Source: Pseudomonas sp. UBA5706
Lineage (GTDB): Bacteria; Pseudomonadota; Gammaproteobacteria; Pseudomonadales; Pseudomonadaceae
DNA length: 64,000 nt
Reading direction: 5' to 3'
Assembly (NCBI RefSeq): GCF_002419965.1
Contig: NZ_DIHC01000036.1
Location: 54,267-118,266, forward strand
Part shown: in pieces, positions 28,056-36,277 of the stretch
Position numbering within the stretch: the first letter of the stretch is position 1
How the letters are laid out: the number at the start of each line of letters is the position of its first letter
Made by a program: the position numbers and the translations under genes
The notes under the pieces: generated by a model
What the model saw: only the letters and a program-made list of their open reading frames with translations
What the model was told of the DNA's origin: nothing
Databases searched by the model: none

Positions 28056-29057
28056 ATGCCGATCCGTCATGCCATCGTTCACCTGATCGACAAGAAACCC
28101 GACGGTACGCCCGCAGTCCTCCACGCTCGAGATTCCGAACTCGCGGAGTCCCAGGCCATCGAGAACATGCTGGCCGACCTCAACGAGAGCTATAACGCCA
28201 AACAAGGCAAGGCCTGGGGTTTGTTCCACCCCGAATCCGGCGCACACCCTTTCAGCGGCTGGCTGAAGGAATACGTGGACGAGGGCAAGGACTTCACCGC
28301 CTTCAGCCGCATCGCGGTCGAGCACCTGCAGAAGCTGATGGAAGAGTCCAACCTCTCGGTCGGTGGTCACGTGCTCTTTGCCCACTACCAACAGGGCATG
28401 ACCGACTACCTGGCCATCGCCCTGTTGCATCACAGCGAAGGCGTGGCGGTGAACGAAGCATTGGATGTTACGCCGTCGCGGCATCTGGACCTGGGCCAAC
28501 TGCATCTGGCCGCGCGCATCAACATCTCCGAGTGGCAGAACAACAAGGCGTCCAAACAGTACATCTCATTCATCAAAGGCAAGAACGGCAAGAAGGTCTC
28601 CGAATACTTCCGCGACTTCATCGGTTGTCAGGAAGGCGTGGACGGCCCGGGTGAGACCCGCACCCTGCTCAAGGCCTTCAGTGATTTCGTCGAGAGCGAA
28701 GACTTGCCCGAGCAATCCACCCGCGAGAAGACCAAGGCCTTGGTCGATTACGCCAGCAGCCAGAGCAAAATGGGCGAGCCTATTGCGCTGGAAGAGCTTT
28801 CCGGGCTGATCGACGAAGACCACCCGCGGGCCTTTTACGAGCATATCCGCAACAAGGATTACGGCCTGTCGCCGGAAATTCCGGCCGATAAGCGCACGCT
28901 CAACCAGTTCCGCCGCTTCACCGGTCGTGCCGAGGGCTTGTCGATCAGTTTCGAGGCGCACTTGCTGGGCGACAAGATCGAGTACGACGAAGAAAAAGGC
29001 ACGCTGATCATCAAGGGCCTGCCGACGCAGTTGACCGACCAGTTGAAGCGGCGCTGA
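28056..29057 (+). CDS. yejK: Nucleoid-associated protein YejK/NdpA
   Basis: Nucleoid-associated protein of 333 residues from the ATG at 28056. The opening MPIRHAIVHLIDKKPDGTP and the segments HVLFAHYQQGMTDYL and RINISEWQNNKASKQYISFIKGK are typical of the YejK (37-kDa nucleoid protein) family. Its biochemical role is poorly known; E. coli YejK is reported to interact with type II topoisomerases. It is divergent from an HU gene, a pairing that makes sense for nucleoid organisation, and the glutaredoxin gene begins 5 bp after its stop. Confidence 0.92.
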   Translation: MPIRHAIVHLIDKKPDGTPAVLHARDSELAESQAIENMLADLNESYNAKQGKAWGLFHPESGAHPFSGWLKEYVDEGKDFTAFSRIAVEHLQKLMEESNLSVGGHVLFAHYQQGMTDYLAIALLHHSEGVAVNEALDVTPSRHLDLGQLHLAARINISEWQNNKASKQYISFIKGKNGKKVSEYFRDFIGCQEGVDGPGETRTLLKAFSDFVESEDLPEQSTREKTKALVDYASSQSKMGEPIALEELSGLIDEDHPRAFYEHIRNKDYGLSPEIPADKRTLNQFRRFTGRAEGLSISFEAHLLGDKIEYDEEKGTLIIKGLPTQLTDQLKRR

Positions 29058-29062
29058 CGGCG

Positions 29063-29413
29063 ATGCTGATACGTACTCTCAAGAAGTTAGCGCTGATCAT
29101 GCTGGTGGTGGTCGTCTATCAGAACTGGGGCAAGATCGAAAACTTCATCCACCCCTCCGCCGCCGTGTCGACGCAGGTTCAGGCGAACGCCAAAGTCACG
29201 CTGTACGCCACCGACTGGTGCGGCTACTGCAAGCAGACGCGGCGCTTTCTCGATAGCAAGGGCATTCCCTACACCGAGTTCGACATCGAAAAGTCCAAGG
29301 AAGGCCGCACGGCCTACGAGGCGCTGGGTGGCCGAGGTATCCCTCTGATCGACGTGAACGGCACGCTGATCAGAGGGTTCTCGCCTGACGCGATTCTGGC
29401 TGCGTTGAAGTGA
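29063..29413 (+). CDS. Membrane-anchored glutaredoxin-like protein
   Basis: Thiol oxidoreductase of 116 residues. An N-terminal membrane anchor (KLALIMLVVVVYQNW, about residues 8-22) precedes a linker and a glutaredoxin domain from about residue 43 (KVTLYATDWCGYCKQ). The redox pair is C53 and C56 in CGYC. Later family features are GIPYTEFDIEKS and GGRGIPLIDVNG with the cis-proline. The anchor orientation is unclear: a positive start (IRTLKK) favours the cytoplasmic N-terminus, which would put the domain in the periplasm. Start ATG is 5 bp after yejK, implying coupling. Confidence 0.88.
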   Translation: MLIRTLKKLALIMLVVVVYQNWGKIENFIHPSAAVSTQVQANAKVTLYATDWCGYCKQTRRFLDSKGIPYTEFDIEKSKEGRTAYEALGGRGIPLIDVNGTLIRGFSPDAILAALK

Positions 29414-29428
29414 AGGGGGCTTCATCCG

Positions 29429-29674
29429 CTAAGGATAGGAGCCGGCCGCTCTATTGGCCCAGCCTGTCGGGTTGTCAGCATCCCATGCACATTGCCCTCC
29501 ATACTCGATACACGAAGTGGAGTTCTCGTTGTAATTTTTACTGATTAGACCCGCGATTCCCGGTCCGATACTTAAATCAGTCTGACCTACGTTCGTGGGA
29601 CTAAACAGGCCAATGCAGGCGGTGATATTTTCAGCTACGTCGCAGCGGATCAAGCGGATGCTCAGTAGCAGCAT
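29429..29674 (-). CDS. Small hypothetical Cys-containing ORF
   Basis: An 81-residue frame from an ATG at 29674, with lower GC than its neighbours. It has cysteines at about 11, 20, 55 and 62 and ends QCAWDADNPTGWANRAAGSYP. No signal peptide, membrane segment or ribosome-binding site stands out. The QCAW...GW.N tail resembles a segment of the nearby halovibrin-like protein (QCSWNVDSQAGWNN), so it could be a remnant of a related gene, but the match is short. It may not be a real gene. Confidence 0.35.
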   Translation of the reverse strand: MLLLSIRLIRCDVAENITACIGLFSPTNVGQTDLSIGPGIAGLISKNYNENSTSCIEYGGQCAWDADNPTGWANRAAGSYP

Positions 29675-29713
29675 CGGCAGACGCCCCGATCATTCAACTG
29701 GTCGGGGCCGCCC

Positions 29714-30646
29714 TTAAACAGCACTGATTCGAAACCCGTAACGAGGAAAGTGCACATGCACCACACCCGCGCGCGCATCCTCACGACGCAGGATAATTTC
29801 CTCCCGGCCGTTGAATGCCAGCTCGCCCTCGACCAGGTCCACACCGTAGTCCACGGCCGACACGCTGACCTGTTGACCCACGTTGAAGCCATTCGGATCG
29901 ATGAACGCCTCCTCCGGTAATGCCACAGGGGTTGCGTTGCGCGCTATCTCGATGGCATCGGCAGGGCTCAACTCACTGGCAGCGCCATGCCCAAAGCCGA
30001 TCACCCGCTGATACCAGGCCAGCACCGCCGGGTAATCGTCGACCAGAGGCGCCGTGACCGGTGTCTGTTTCAAAAACCAAAAGTTATGAGCGACGGAGAA
30101 GTCGGCAATCGACGGTACTCCCAACAGGAAGTCGCCATTGCGTTGCAGCTGGGTGTCAAGGCGATTCATTAACGTCGGCCATTGGTGCTGCGCTAACTCC
30201 AGCGGTAGACGAGTCGCGCTGCCGCCGTCAAACAGGGTCGAACGGTCGGCGATGAAGGCTTTCACCGCCTCAGGCGGCACTTTGGCAAAACGCACGGCCA
30301 GCGACGCGGGTTGAAACACCAGGCTCGCCGAGTGCAGAAACAACACCGAATCCGCCCAGCTCGCCAGACTCGCGCAAGTGAACTCCTGACCTTCGGGATA
30401 GAAAGACGGCGAGCACTTTTCAGCTTCAAGTCGGCGAGCGATCAGCGCGGTGTCGCAATAGATGTCTGCGCCGACCTGCAGCACCGGCGTTTTGCGATAG
30501 CCGCCGGTGAGCGCCGTCAGATCAGGTTTTGGCAGGATCGACGGAATGCTCACCGAGCGCCAGGACAGCCCTTTGAAACCGAGCATCAGGCGCGCTTTTT
30601 CGGCGAAAGGGGAGATTGCGTAATGATGCAGGATCAGTTCTGACAT
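29714..30646 (-). CDS. Glutathione S-transferase family protein
   Basis: A 310-residue protein with an N-terminal thioredoxin-like GST domain (LILHHYAISPFAEKARLML; PVLQVGADIYCDTALIARRLE carries the cis-proline and the Ser/Asp-Thr-Ala glutathione-contact region) at about 1-80 and a helical C-terminal domain with LGVPSIADFSVAHNFWFL. The last 85 residues (about 225-310) form an extra beta-rich extension not found in classical GSTs near 200 residues. Substrate is unknown. It is divergent from the halovibrin-like gene. Confidence 0.85.
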   Translation of the reverse strand: MSELILHHYAISPFAEKARLMLGFKGLSWRSVSIPSILPKPDLTALTGGYRKTPVLQVGADIYCDTALIARRLEAEKCSPSFYPEGQEFTCASLASWADSVLFLHSASLVFQPASLAVRFAKVPPEAVKAFIADRSTLFDGGSATRLPLELAQHQWPTLMNRLDTQLQRNGDFLLGVPSIADFSVAHNFWFLKQTPVTAPLVDDYPAVLAWYQRVIGFGHGAASELSPADAIEIARNATPVALPEEAFIDPNGFNVGQQVSVSAVDYGVDLVEGELAFNGREEIILRREDARAGVVHVHFPRYGFRISAV

Positions 30647-30837
30647 TTGCGCTCGAAGCCTCGTCCGAAAAGCGATCAGCCTAAAGGGTCCGTGAAGGGG
30701 CGTCGAGTGACGACACTGCCAATTCAGAGGCCCGCGATAAAGTCGGGTGGGCTTATCGCAAGACGTTATCGCGGCAACGCTCGTGTGGTAGCGGGGCCGG
30801 CTACGCTTGGTTTATCAATGGAAGGAGCGATCACATC

Positions 30838-31800
30838 ATGAAGATGATTTGCACCAGTCTGGCGCTTTGTGTCTTGTTATACGGCTGCGCGTTAACCCAG
30901 TCCAAGCCTTCACATAACCTGGACGTTGTAGCAACTCCCCAGGCCGCTCACCGTGTGCAGTCGACCGATGAGGTCGTGGCCTCCCTTAATCGGCTTTATA
31001 ACGATGATCAGAATGACTGCCGGGAAATCGGCACGCTGCTGCCCCGTGGCCACTACTACTGCAGCGGGTTGTTGATCAGGGCAACGTCCGATGGTGATTA
31101 TCTTCCGTGGACCTTCAGTCCCGGTGCGATTGCTCAGGGTGGCGCTGCCTTTTCATGGATTCGCAAGGACATGCACCCGAGCATGATGCTCAGTCCTTCG
31201 GGCTTCATCTTGCGCACCGCCAAAGAGGGAGAACGATACGGCCTGCCTGGCTATGACGCAGGATTGATCTGCTTCTACCCGTTCGATGCGTCGACAAGCG
31301 GCAACATGCGCCACAACGGCTGTGGCCGCCAGGGCAGCAAGCCCACCACGCAAGCCGTTTATCCGCAACCGGACGTCCCCCACCGTAATGCCGCCTATGC
31401 CTGGGGGTCTTGTGAGGACATCGGAATCAGAACGGTCGCAGAGTGGGTCGAGTACACCGGCGACCTACAGGCAGGCGACACCCACAGTCAGTGCTCATGG
31501 AACGTGGACAGCCAGGCAGGCTGGAATAACGCCCTTGCCATCGCCCCGCTTTACCCGTCACTGGACTTCATCTGGAATGAACTGATCATGGCCACCGTAG
31601 ATGACGGTTACGCCCTGAAAGACGACATCCCGGCGGTGTTTCTTTACGCGCCCTCACGCGAGGAAGGGTTGGAGGCGGCGCGAAATTTCCAAAGAAAACT
31701 CGCCGCCAATGGCAATACGGTGCCTATCGTTCGCCTCGACTATCAGGCACAGCAGCCGTTCTCGTTCCACGCAGAAGACCAGGCTATCGCTGGGCCGTGA
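30838..31800 (+). CDS. Halovibrin-like lipoprotein (putative NAD-active toxin family)
   Basis: Exported 320-residue protein. The N-terminus MKMICTSLALCVLLYGC has a lipobox ending at C17, so it is probably an outer-membrane or surface lipoprotein. The mature part has CSGLLIRATS, FSWIRKDMH, FYPFDAST and AEWVEY, and ends IPVIRL-like (TVPIVRLDY). These resemble, from memory, the halovibrin (HvnA/HvnB) family of Vibrio fischeri, secreted NAD-glycohydrolase or ADP-ribosylating proteins also annotated in some pseudomonads. Six or more cysteines suggest disulfides. GGAAGGAG precedes the ATG. Its 3-prime end overlaps the convergent GIY-YIG gene by 17 bp. Activity is unproven. Confidence 0.6.
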   Translation: MKMICTSLALCVLLYGCALTQSKPSHNLDVVATPQAAHRVQSTDEVVASLNRLYNDDQNDCREIGTLLPRGHYYCSGLLIRATSDGDYLPWTFSPGAIAQGGAAFSWIRKDMHPSMMLSPSGFILRTAKEGERYGLPGYDAGLICFYPFDASTSGNMRHNGCGRQGSKPTTQAVYPQPDVPHRNAAYAWGSCEDIGIRTVAEWVEYTGDLQAGDTHSQCSWNVDSQAGWNNALAIAPLYPSLDFIWNELIMATVDDGYALKDDIPAVFLYAPSREEGLEAARNFQRKLAANGNTVPIVRLDYQAQQPFSFHAEDQAIAGP

Positions 31801-32083
31801 CCAGCAGTTCCTTGGCTGCCTTGCTAAGCTTTTTGATCGCCAACTCCTGACGCAGCGCCGCCCCCTTGCTTTCCAGGGCCTCGGTATACACCAGCGCTAC
31901 CGCCGGACTGGAATGGAAGAATCGCGCACCCTTGCCGCTCTGATGCTTGGCGAAGCGCTTGTGTGGATCATCGCTGATGCCGCAGTACAAAGCGCCGTTC
32001 GCCGCGCGCACCAGATACACGAACCAAGGCTTTGGCGTGACGTCTTCAAAGGCTGCAGTGGCGGAACGGGCGGTGTCATTCAT
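31784..32083 (-). CDS. GIY-YIG nuclease-fold protein (UPF0213-like)
   Basis: A 99-residue protein with a single GIY-YIG fold: VYLVRAANGALYCGISDDPHKRFAKHQSGKGARF, where YLV and YCG replace the GIY and YIG triads and R43-type arginine follows in HKRFAKH. The C-terminal GAALRQELAIKKLSKAAKELLV includes the family glutamate. UPF0213/YhbQ proteins are single-domain and their physiological role is poorly defined. It converges on and overlaps the last 17 bases of the halovibrin-like gene. Confidence 0.85.
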   Translation of the reverse strand: MNDTARSATAAFEDVTPKPWFVYLVRAANGALYCGISDDPHKRFAKHQSGKGARFFHSSPAVALVYTEALESKGAALRQELAIKKLSKAAKELLVTAQR

Positions 32084-32254
32084 AGGGCATCGGGGTTTAA
32101 ACGCGTGGGAGCGGCGATTCTAGCAGAGGTCAACGGCCTGCCTGAAAAGCCTTCAAGCCCTTCTGCGCCTGGGCACGAATGGCGCCCTGTACAAAAGGTG
32201 TCCAACCCAGCAGCGCGCCTTTTGCACCGAGTGCCTGAGGGCAGATGCCCCAAC

Positions 32255-33550
32255 TCAGACCTTTTCGCTGCTGACATCCACATAAAGTGCACGTCCAGCG
32301 CCCATGCCGGCAACGATGGCGGCGATGCCGATGACGCCAAAGATCCAGCCTACCGGGGCCCAGCTTGCGGTCCAGTCATGCACCAGACCTACCGCAAGCG
32401 GTCCAAGGGAAGCCAGCGTGTATCCGAAGCCCTGGGCCATGCTCGACAGGTTGGCAGCGACATGGGAGTCGCGTGAGCGCAGCACGATCAACGTCAGGGC
32501 CAGGCTGAACGTCCCGCCCTGCCCCAAGCCCAGCATAATGCCCCACCCCCAAAGCTGACTGACCGGCGCGTACAAACAACCGAACAGGCCTCCCAGGGTA
32601 AGCACCATGACCAGAACGATCGCCAGACGCTGATCCTTGCCGCGGGTGGCCAGCCATGGTGTGGCCAGTGAGCTGATCAACTGCACCATGATCGAGCCCG
32701 ACAGCAGCAGCCCTGCCTCGGTCGGCGTCAGGCCGCGACCGATGAGGATCGATGGCAACCAGCCAAACACGATGTAGGCCAGCGAAGATTGCAGGCCCAT
32801 GTACAGCGTCACCTGCCACGCCAGGCGATCACGGCGCAAACCGCGCACTCGATAGGCGACCTGATGCTGGCCGTGACTTTGACGCGTCTGTGGCCACCAG
32901 AAGACGGCGGCGAGCAGCGCCGGAACGATCCAGAACCCCAGGCCAATGGCCCAGCTGTCGTCAAAGTGATGACTCAGCGGCACGGTCGAGCCTGCGGCCA
33001 CGGCCGCGCCCAGACACAGCGCCATGGTGTAGACACCGGTCATGGTGCCCGCCTGTTTGGCGAAATCGCGTTTGACGATGCCGGGCAGCAGCACGCCGAT
33101 AATGCCGATACTCGCCCCGGCCATGATACTGCCCGCGAACAAGCCCACCTGACCAAACGAACTGCGCAGCAGGATCCCGCAGGTCAGGGTCATCAGGATA
33201 CCCAGCACCACTCGCTCGCTGCCGAAACGGCGCGCCAGCACCGGCGCTAAAGGCGCGAACAGCCCCAGGCACAGCACCGGCAGCGTTGTCAGCAGCCCGG
33301 CCCTGGCCGCGGACAGCCCGAGGCTCGCCGACACTTCACTGAGCAACGGCGCCATGCTCGACAGTGCCGGACGCAGGTTCAACGCCACCAGCACCAGCCC
33401 GAGCAGCAAAAACCACGGCCTCTTCAACACCGGATGATGCTGTTGAACCTGCTCGTCATCAGCCTCTACGTCGATCAGCAACTCGTCGATTTCGTGATGT
33501 TGCGGGGAACGGGACAGCGTGTCACTCGCCGGCGGGGCCTTGGTCGTCAT
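32255..33550 (-). CDS. MFS transporter, CynX/NimT-like
   Basis: Inner-membrane transporter of 431 residues from the ATG at 33550. A cytoplasmic N-terminal tail of about 55 residues rich in Glu, Asp and His precedes twelve membrane helices. Helix 1 carries ALNLRPALSSMAPLL, typical of the CynX/YycB branch of the major facilitator superfamily, and the loop GRGLTPTEAGLL is also typical. Substrate is unknown (cyanate for CynX, 2-nitroimidazole for NimT). Upstream in-frame codons to 33661 lack family sequence. No cyn genes are nearby. Confidence 0.85.
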   Translation of the reverse strand: MTTKAPPASDTLSRSPQHHEIDELLIDVEADDEQVQQHHPVLKRPWFLLLGLVLVALNLRPALSSMAPLLSEVSASLGLSAARAGLLTTLPVLCLGLFAPLAPVLARRFGSERVVLGILMTLTCGILLRSSFGQVGLFAGSIMAGASIGIIGVLLPGIVKRDFAKQAGTMTGVYTMALCLGAAVAAGSTVPLSHHFDDSWAIGLGFWIVPALLAAVFWWPQTRQSHGQHQVAYRVRGLRRDRLAWQVTLYMGLQSSLAYIVFGWLPSILIGRGLTPTEAGLLLSGSIMVQLISSLATPWLATRGKDQRLAIVLVMVLTLGGLFGCLYAPVSQLWGWGIMLGLGQGGTFSLALTLIVLRSRDSHVAANLSSMAQGFGYTLASLGPLAVGLVHDWTASWAPVGWIFGVIGIAAIVAGMGAGRALYVDVSSEKV

Positions 33551-33972
33551 GGGATTCTCGTGGGGGCAGGATGTGTAACAGCGCATTGCGCAAAGGTGCA
33601 ATCCTGTTGGAGAACGGCAAAGAACACAAGTTTTGCTGAGGACTGGGTACAGTCTTAACATCCATGGCGGACGCGATCAATTTTAAGATCGCTTGCTCGC
33701 GATTGAGCCAGCATAGGCGCTGCACCGCGACAACAACGCCATCGCGGATCAAGCGCCCTTCTGCACGGGTGACACGGCCGCCTGTAAAACAAAAACCCGA
33801 ACAAGGCCCGCTGCTCCATTGGGTAAAGTTGCTGTTAACTCGGTCCGGAATCTGGCTGAAGACCAGCTTGGGGCGTTCGCGGATTCATCGAAGGCTCAAC
33901 GTCGCGCACAAAGATCAGAATGATTAAAGGTTATGGGCCAATAAATGACCCAGGACCTCATAATATCTACGC
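33551..33972. other. Intergenic region before the bacteriocin island
   Basis: A 422-base gap. It contains the CynX-like gene promoter and then sequence of falling GC content. An 87-codon frame at 33664-33927 on the plus strand is Arg/Thr/Ser-rich, has no ribosome-binding site and resembles nothing I know, so I do not call it. Confidence 0.4.
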
Positions 33973-34398
33973 CTATTCGCGCGCCTCGCCAATTCTAAAC
34001 AAGCGCTTGCCTAATACAACGACTGGCCAGACATAAACAACGGCTGCGGCTGTAACAAGGGGTAATCCATCAGTGCCGATGTACAGCAAAATAAGCATCA
34101 CTGTCAGAACAATGACTAAAGTCACGGACAGTAGTAAGGCCGCGCATATCTTCGCACACCAGGTCGACCCTGAAAATCGGCCCAACACACTGACAAGACT
34201 GCAGAGCAAAAATACAATTAGCACCAAGATGGACGAAACCGAAAGCGTAAACACAATTAAATGGATATAGCCATCGTCCATACCAACAGGATTACTGAGA
34301 AAAAACGCCAGCCAGGGTAGCAGCACTAAACCGACCATGATCGACCCCATATTAAAAGCAGCTCTCGCTATACTTTTTTTTGAACGAGCCAACAGCAT
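33973..34398 (-). CDS. Four-helix membrane protein, candidate M-type bacteriocin immunity (PmiA-like)
   Basis: A 141-residue, very hydrophobic protein with four likely membrane helices at about residues 14-35, 46-70, 82-106 and 110-130, and basic ends (ARSKKSIAR; GKRLFRIGEARE). It lies 33 bp downstream of a colicin M-type bacteriocin pseudogene on the same strand. Immunity proteins to Pseudomonas M-type bacteriocins (PmiA) are reported as inner-membrane proteins with four segments of about this size, so immunity is the natural guess. I could not align it to PmiA by eye, so the call rests on size, topology and location. The reading frame is intact. Confidence 0.6.
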   Translation of the reverse strand: MLLARSKKSIARAAFNMGSIMVGLVLLPWLAFFLSNPVGMDDGYIHLIVFTLSVSSILVLIVFLLCSLVSVLGRFSGSTWCAKICAALLLSVTLVIVLTVMLILLYIGTDGLPLVTAAAVVYVWPVVVLGKRLFRIGEARE

Positions 34399-34431
34399 AT
34401 TATTCCTCGCCAGCAGTCTACTAAGATTTTC

Positions 34432-35260
34432 CTATCGGTTAATAGAGATAGGCAGCTTGCCCTGTATAACTATTTGATACGGTTGAGGTCTCATCACCTT
34501 AACTAATTCCCTAACCACGCGAGTGGCTACTTTTCCGATCGCGGCTCGTTGGGTGCTGGCATTAAAATCGAAGGTATCATTGTACGCACTGGAGACTCTA
34601 CTGAATGACAAACGCCCGTCATGATACTGGTGAACGACTCCTTGAACATTAAGGGTGATATTCCCTAACCATGTTCCCGTAATCCATGAGCTATCCCACG
34701 TACTATAAGGTACCTTGGGCAGATTGACTGGGGAACGTCCGATGTGTGCAGCGGCAAACACGCTTTCTAAAACCGGGATGCTTTTTCCCGAGATACTGAG
34801 TCCAAGTCTATTGATATTCGTTACAACCTCTTCGCCACCGCCTTTGAAATAATGCCCATACGCTGCGAAAGCGCTCAATACACCGCCAGATAACTCTCGA
34901 ACGTCAGCGATTTTCTTTCCATAACCCCAGCGGGATACTGCCTGCCTTACTGCCTCGGTAGAAAGAGCGTGGGGGTGCACGCACATGAATTTGTCAGCCA
35001 CGGGAATTTTTCTCCAGATCAAACAGGAAACCCGCAGTCGGCATCACTCGCCATCCATCCTGAAGATATCTATTCATTTTCTCCATATGATTTATAACTC
35101 GCCAAAATCCATCGCCCTATATCTTCATTCTGCAACGATGCTGAGCCACCATTATAGTCGCAGGATTGGGCATTGGAGGAGCCAGACCCAGTGATGAAAC
35201 TGAAAAAGCCCCAGCAACCGCATTTATATTAGTGGCAGGCAAAGTGATCACACTACTCAT
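34432..35260 (-). pseudogene. Colicin M-like (lipid II-degrading) bacteriocin, frameshifted
   Basis: Remains of a bacteriocin that would cross the outer membrane and cleave lipid II in the periplasm. The start ATG at 35260 follows AGAGAG and opens MSSVITLPATNINAVAGAF. That frame hits TAG at 35117-35119. Related sequence continues in the other two frames: DYNGGSASLQNEDIGRW, then GWRVMPTAGFLFDLEK, then IPVADKFMCVHPHALS to the stop at 34432. Shifts map near homopolymers at 35203-35207, 35077-35080 and 35007-35011. The catalytic motif reads AYNDTFDFNASTQR; spacing matches colicin M D226, Y228, D229, H235, R236, but Tyr is Phe and His is Gln. Repaired length, about 275 residues, fits the PaeM type. 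The longest intact frame is 34432-35022. Confidence 0.72.
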
Positions 35261-35454
35261 TTTAAAGCTCTCTTGTTAGATTCTAAACCGGATCACCACG
35301 ACCCGGTATTTAATCTAACCACTTCACTAATAATTAAAAAATACTACACATCCTGCAATTCGGTAGGAAGCGTCCGAAGACATACCAACCTCGTTGGGCC
35401 TGAAATCAATAAAATCTTGAGTAAAATTAACAAACTTAATGCGATTCAAAAAAC

Positions 35455-35483
35455 AAAACCCGGGCACAAAGGCCCGGGCTTTT
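35455..35483 (-). terminator. Terminator of the aap operon
   Basis: AAAACCCGGG and CCCGGGCTTTT are the arms around CACAAAGG; read on the minus strand it ends GGGTTTTGTTTT. It directly follows the aapP stop. Confidence 0.85.
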
Positions 35484-35502
35484 GGGTACAGCAACCGTTA
35501 TC

Positions 35503-36270
35503 TCAATGCAGGATCTGGCTGAGAAACAGCTTGGTGCGGTCGCTTTGCGGGTTGTCGAAGAAGTCGTTGGGTGCGGCTTGTTCGACGATCTCGCCTTTGT
35601 CCATGAAGATCACGCGGTTGGCCACGGTGCGGGCGAAGCCCATTTCGTGGGTGACGCAGAGCATGGTCATGCCTTCTTCGGCCAGACCGACCATGGTGTC
35701 GAGCACTTCTTTAACCATTTCCGGGTCCAGTGCCGATGTCGGCTCGTCGAACAGCATGATTTTCGGCTTCATGCACAGGGCGCGGGCGATGGCCACACGC
35801 TGCTGCTGGCCACCGGAGAGCTGGCCGGGAAATTTCTGCGCCTGCTCTGGAATGCGGACGCGCTCCAGGTAGTGCATGGCAATTTCTTCGGCCTTTTTCT
35901 TCGGCATCTTGCGTACCCACATCGGCGCCAGCGTGCAGTTCTGCAGGATGGTCAAGTGCGGGAACAGGTTGAAGTGCTGGAACACCATGCCGACTTCACG
36001 ACGGATGGTTTCGATCTGCTTCAAATCCGACGTCAGCTCGGTGCCATCGACGATGATGCGGCCTTGCTGGTGTTCTTCCAGGCGGTTGAGGCAGCGGATG
36101 GTGGTCGACTTGCCCGAACCCGACGGGCCGCACAGAACGATACGCTCGCCCTGACGCACGTTCAGGTTGATGTCTTTCAACACGTGGAACTGGCCGTACC
36201 ACTTGTGTACGCCCTCCATCCGGATCATGCCTTCGGCGCCCAGCGGTTTACTGACAGCTTCAATCATCAC
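35503..36270 (-). CDS. aapP: General L-amino acid ABC transporter ATPase AapP
   Basis: ATP-binding subunit that powers uptake through AapQ/AapM. It has 255 residues with Walker A GPSGSGKST near 48-56, the Q-loop (MVFQHFNLFPHLTILQN), the signature LSGGQQQRVAIARAL, Walker B IMLFDEPTSALDPE, and the H-loop VTHEMGFA. The family-typical N-terminus with MIRMEGVHKWYG begins about residue 15. It is last in the operon, 7 bp after aapM, and followed by a terminator. Confidence 0.95.
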   Translation of the reverse strand: MMIEAVSKPLGAEGMIRMEGVHKWYGQFHVLKDINLNVRQGERIVLCGPSGSGKSTTIRCLNRLEEHQQGRIIVDGTELTSDLKQIETIRREVGMVFQHFNLFPHLTILQNCTLAPMWVRKMPKKKAEEIAMHYLERVRIPEQAQKFPGQLSGGQQQRVAIARALCMKPKIMLFDEPTSALDPEMVKEVLDTMVGLAEEGMTMLCVTHEMGFARTVANRVIFMDKGEIVEQAAPNDFFDNPQSDRTKLFLSQILH

Positions 36271-36277
36271 ATCACTC

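Noticed and set aside
33664..33927. An 87-codon plus-strand frame before the bacteriocin island
   Set aside because: No ribosome-binding site, no recognisable domain and Arg/Thr/Ser-rich shadow-like composition.
34432..35022. Treating the bacteriocin C-terminal frame as an intact small gene
   Set aside because: Its only start is a TTG without a ribosome-binding site inside a broken longer gene, and it lacks the N-terminal translocation part.
35273..35872. A 199-codon plus-strand frame into aapP
   Set aside because: Most of it is antisense to AapP; the unique part covers the terminator.
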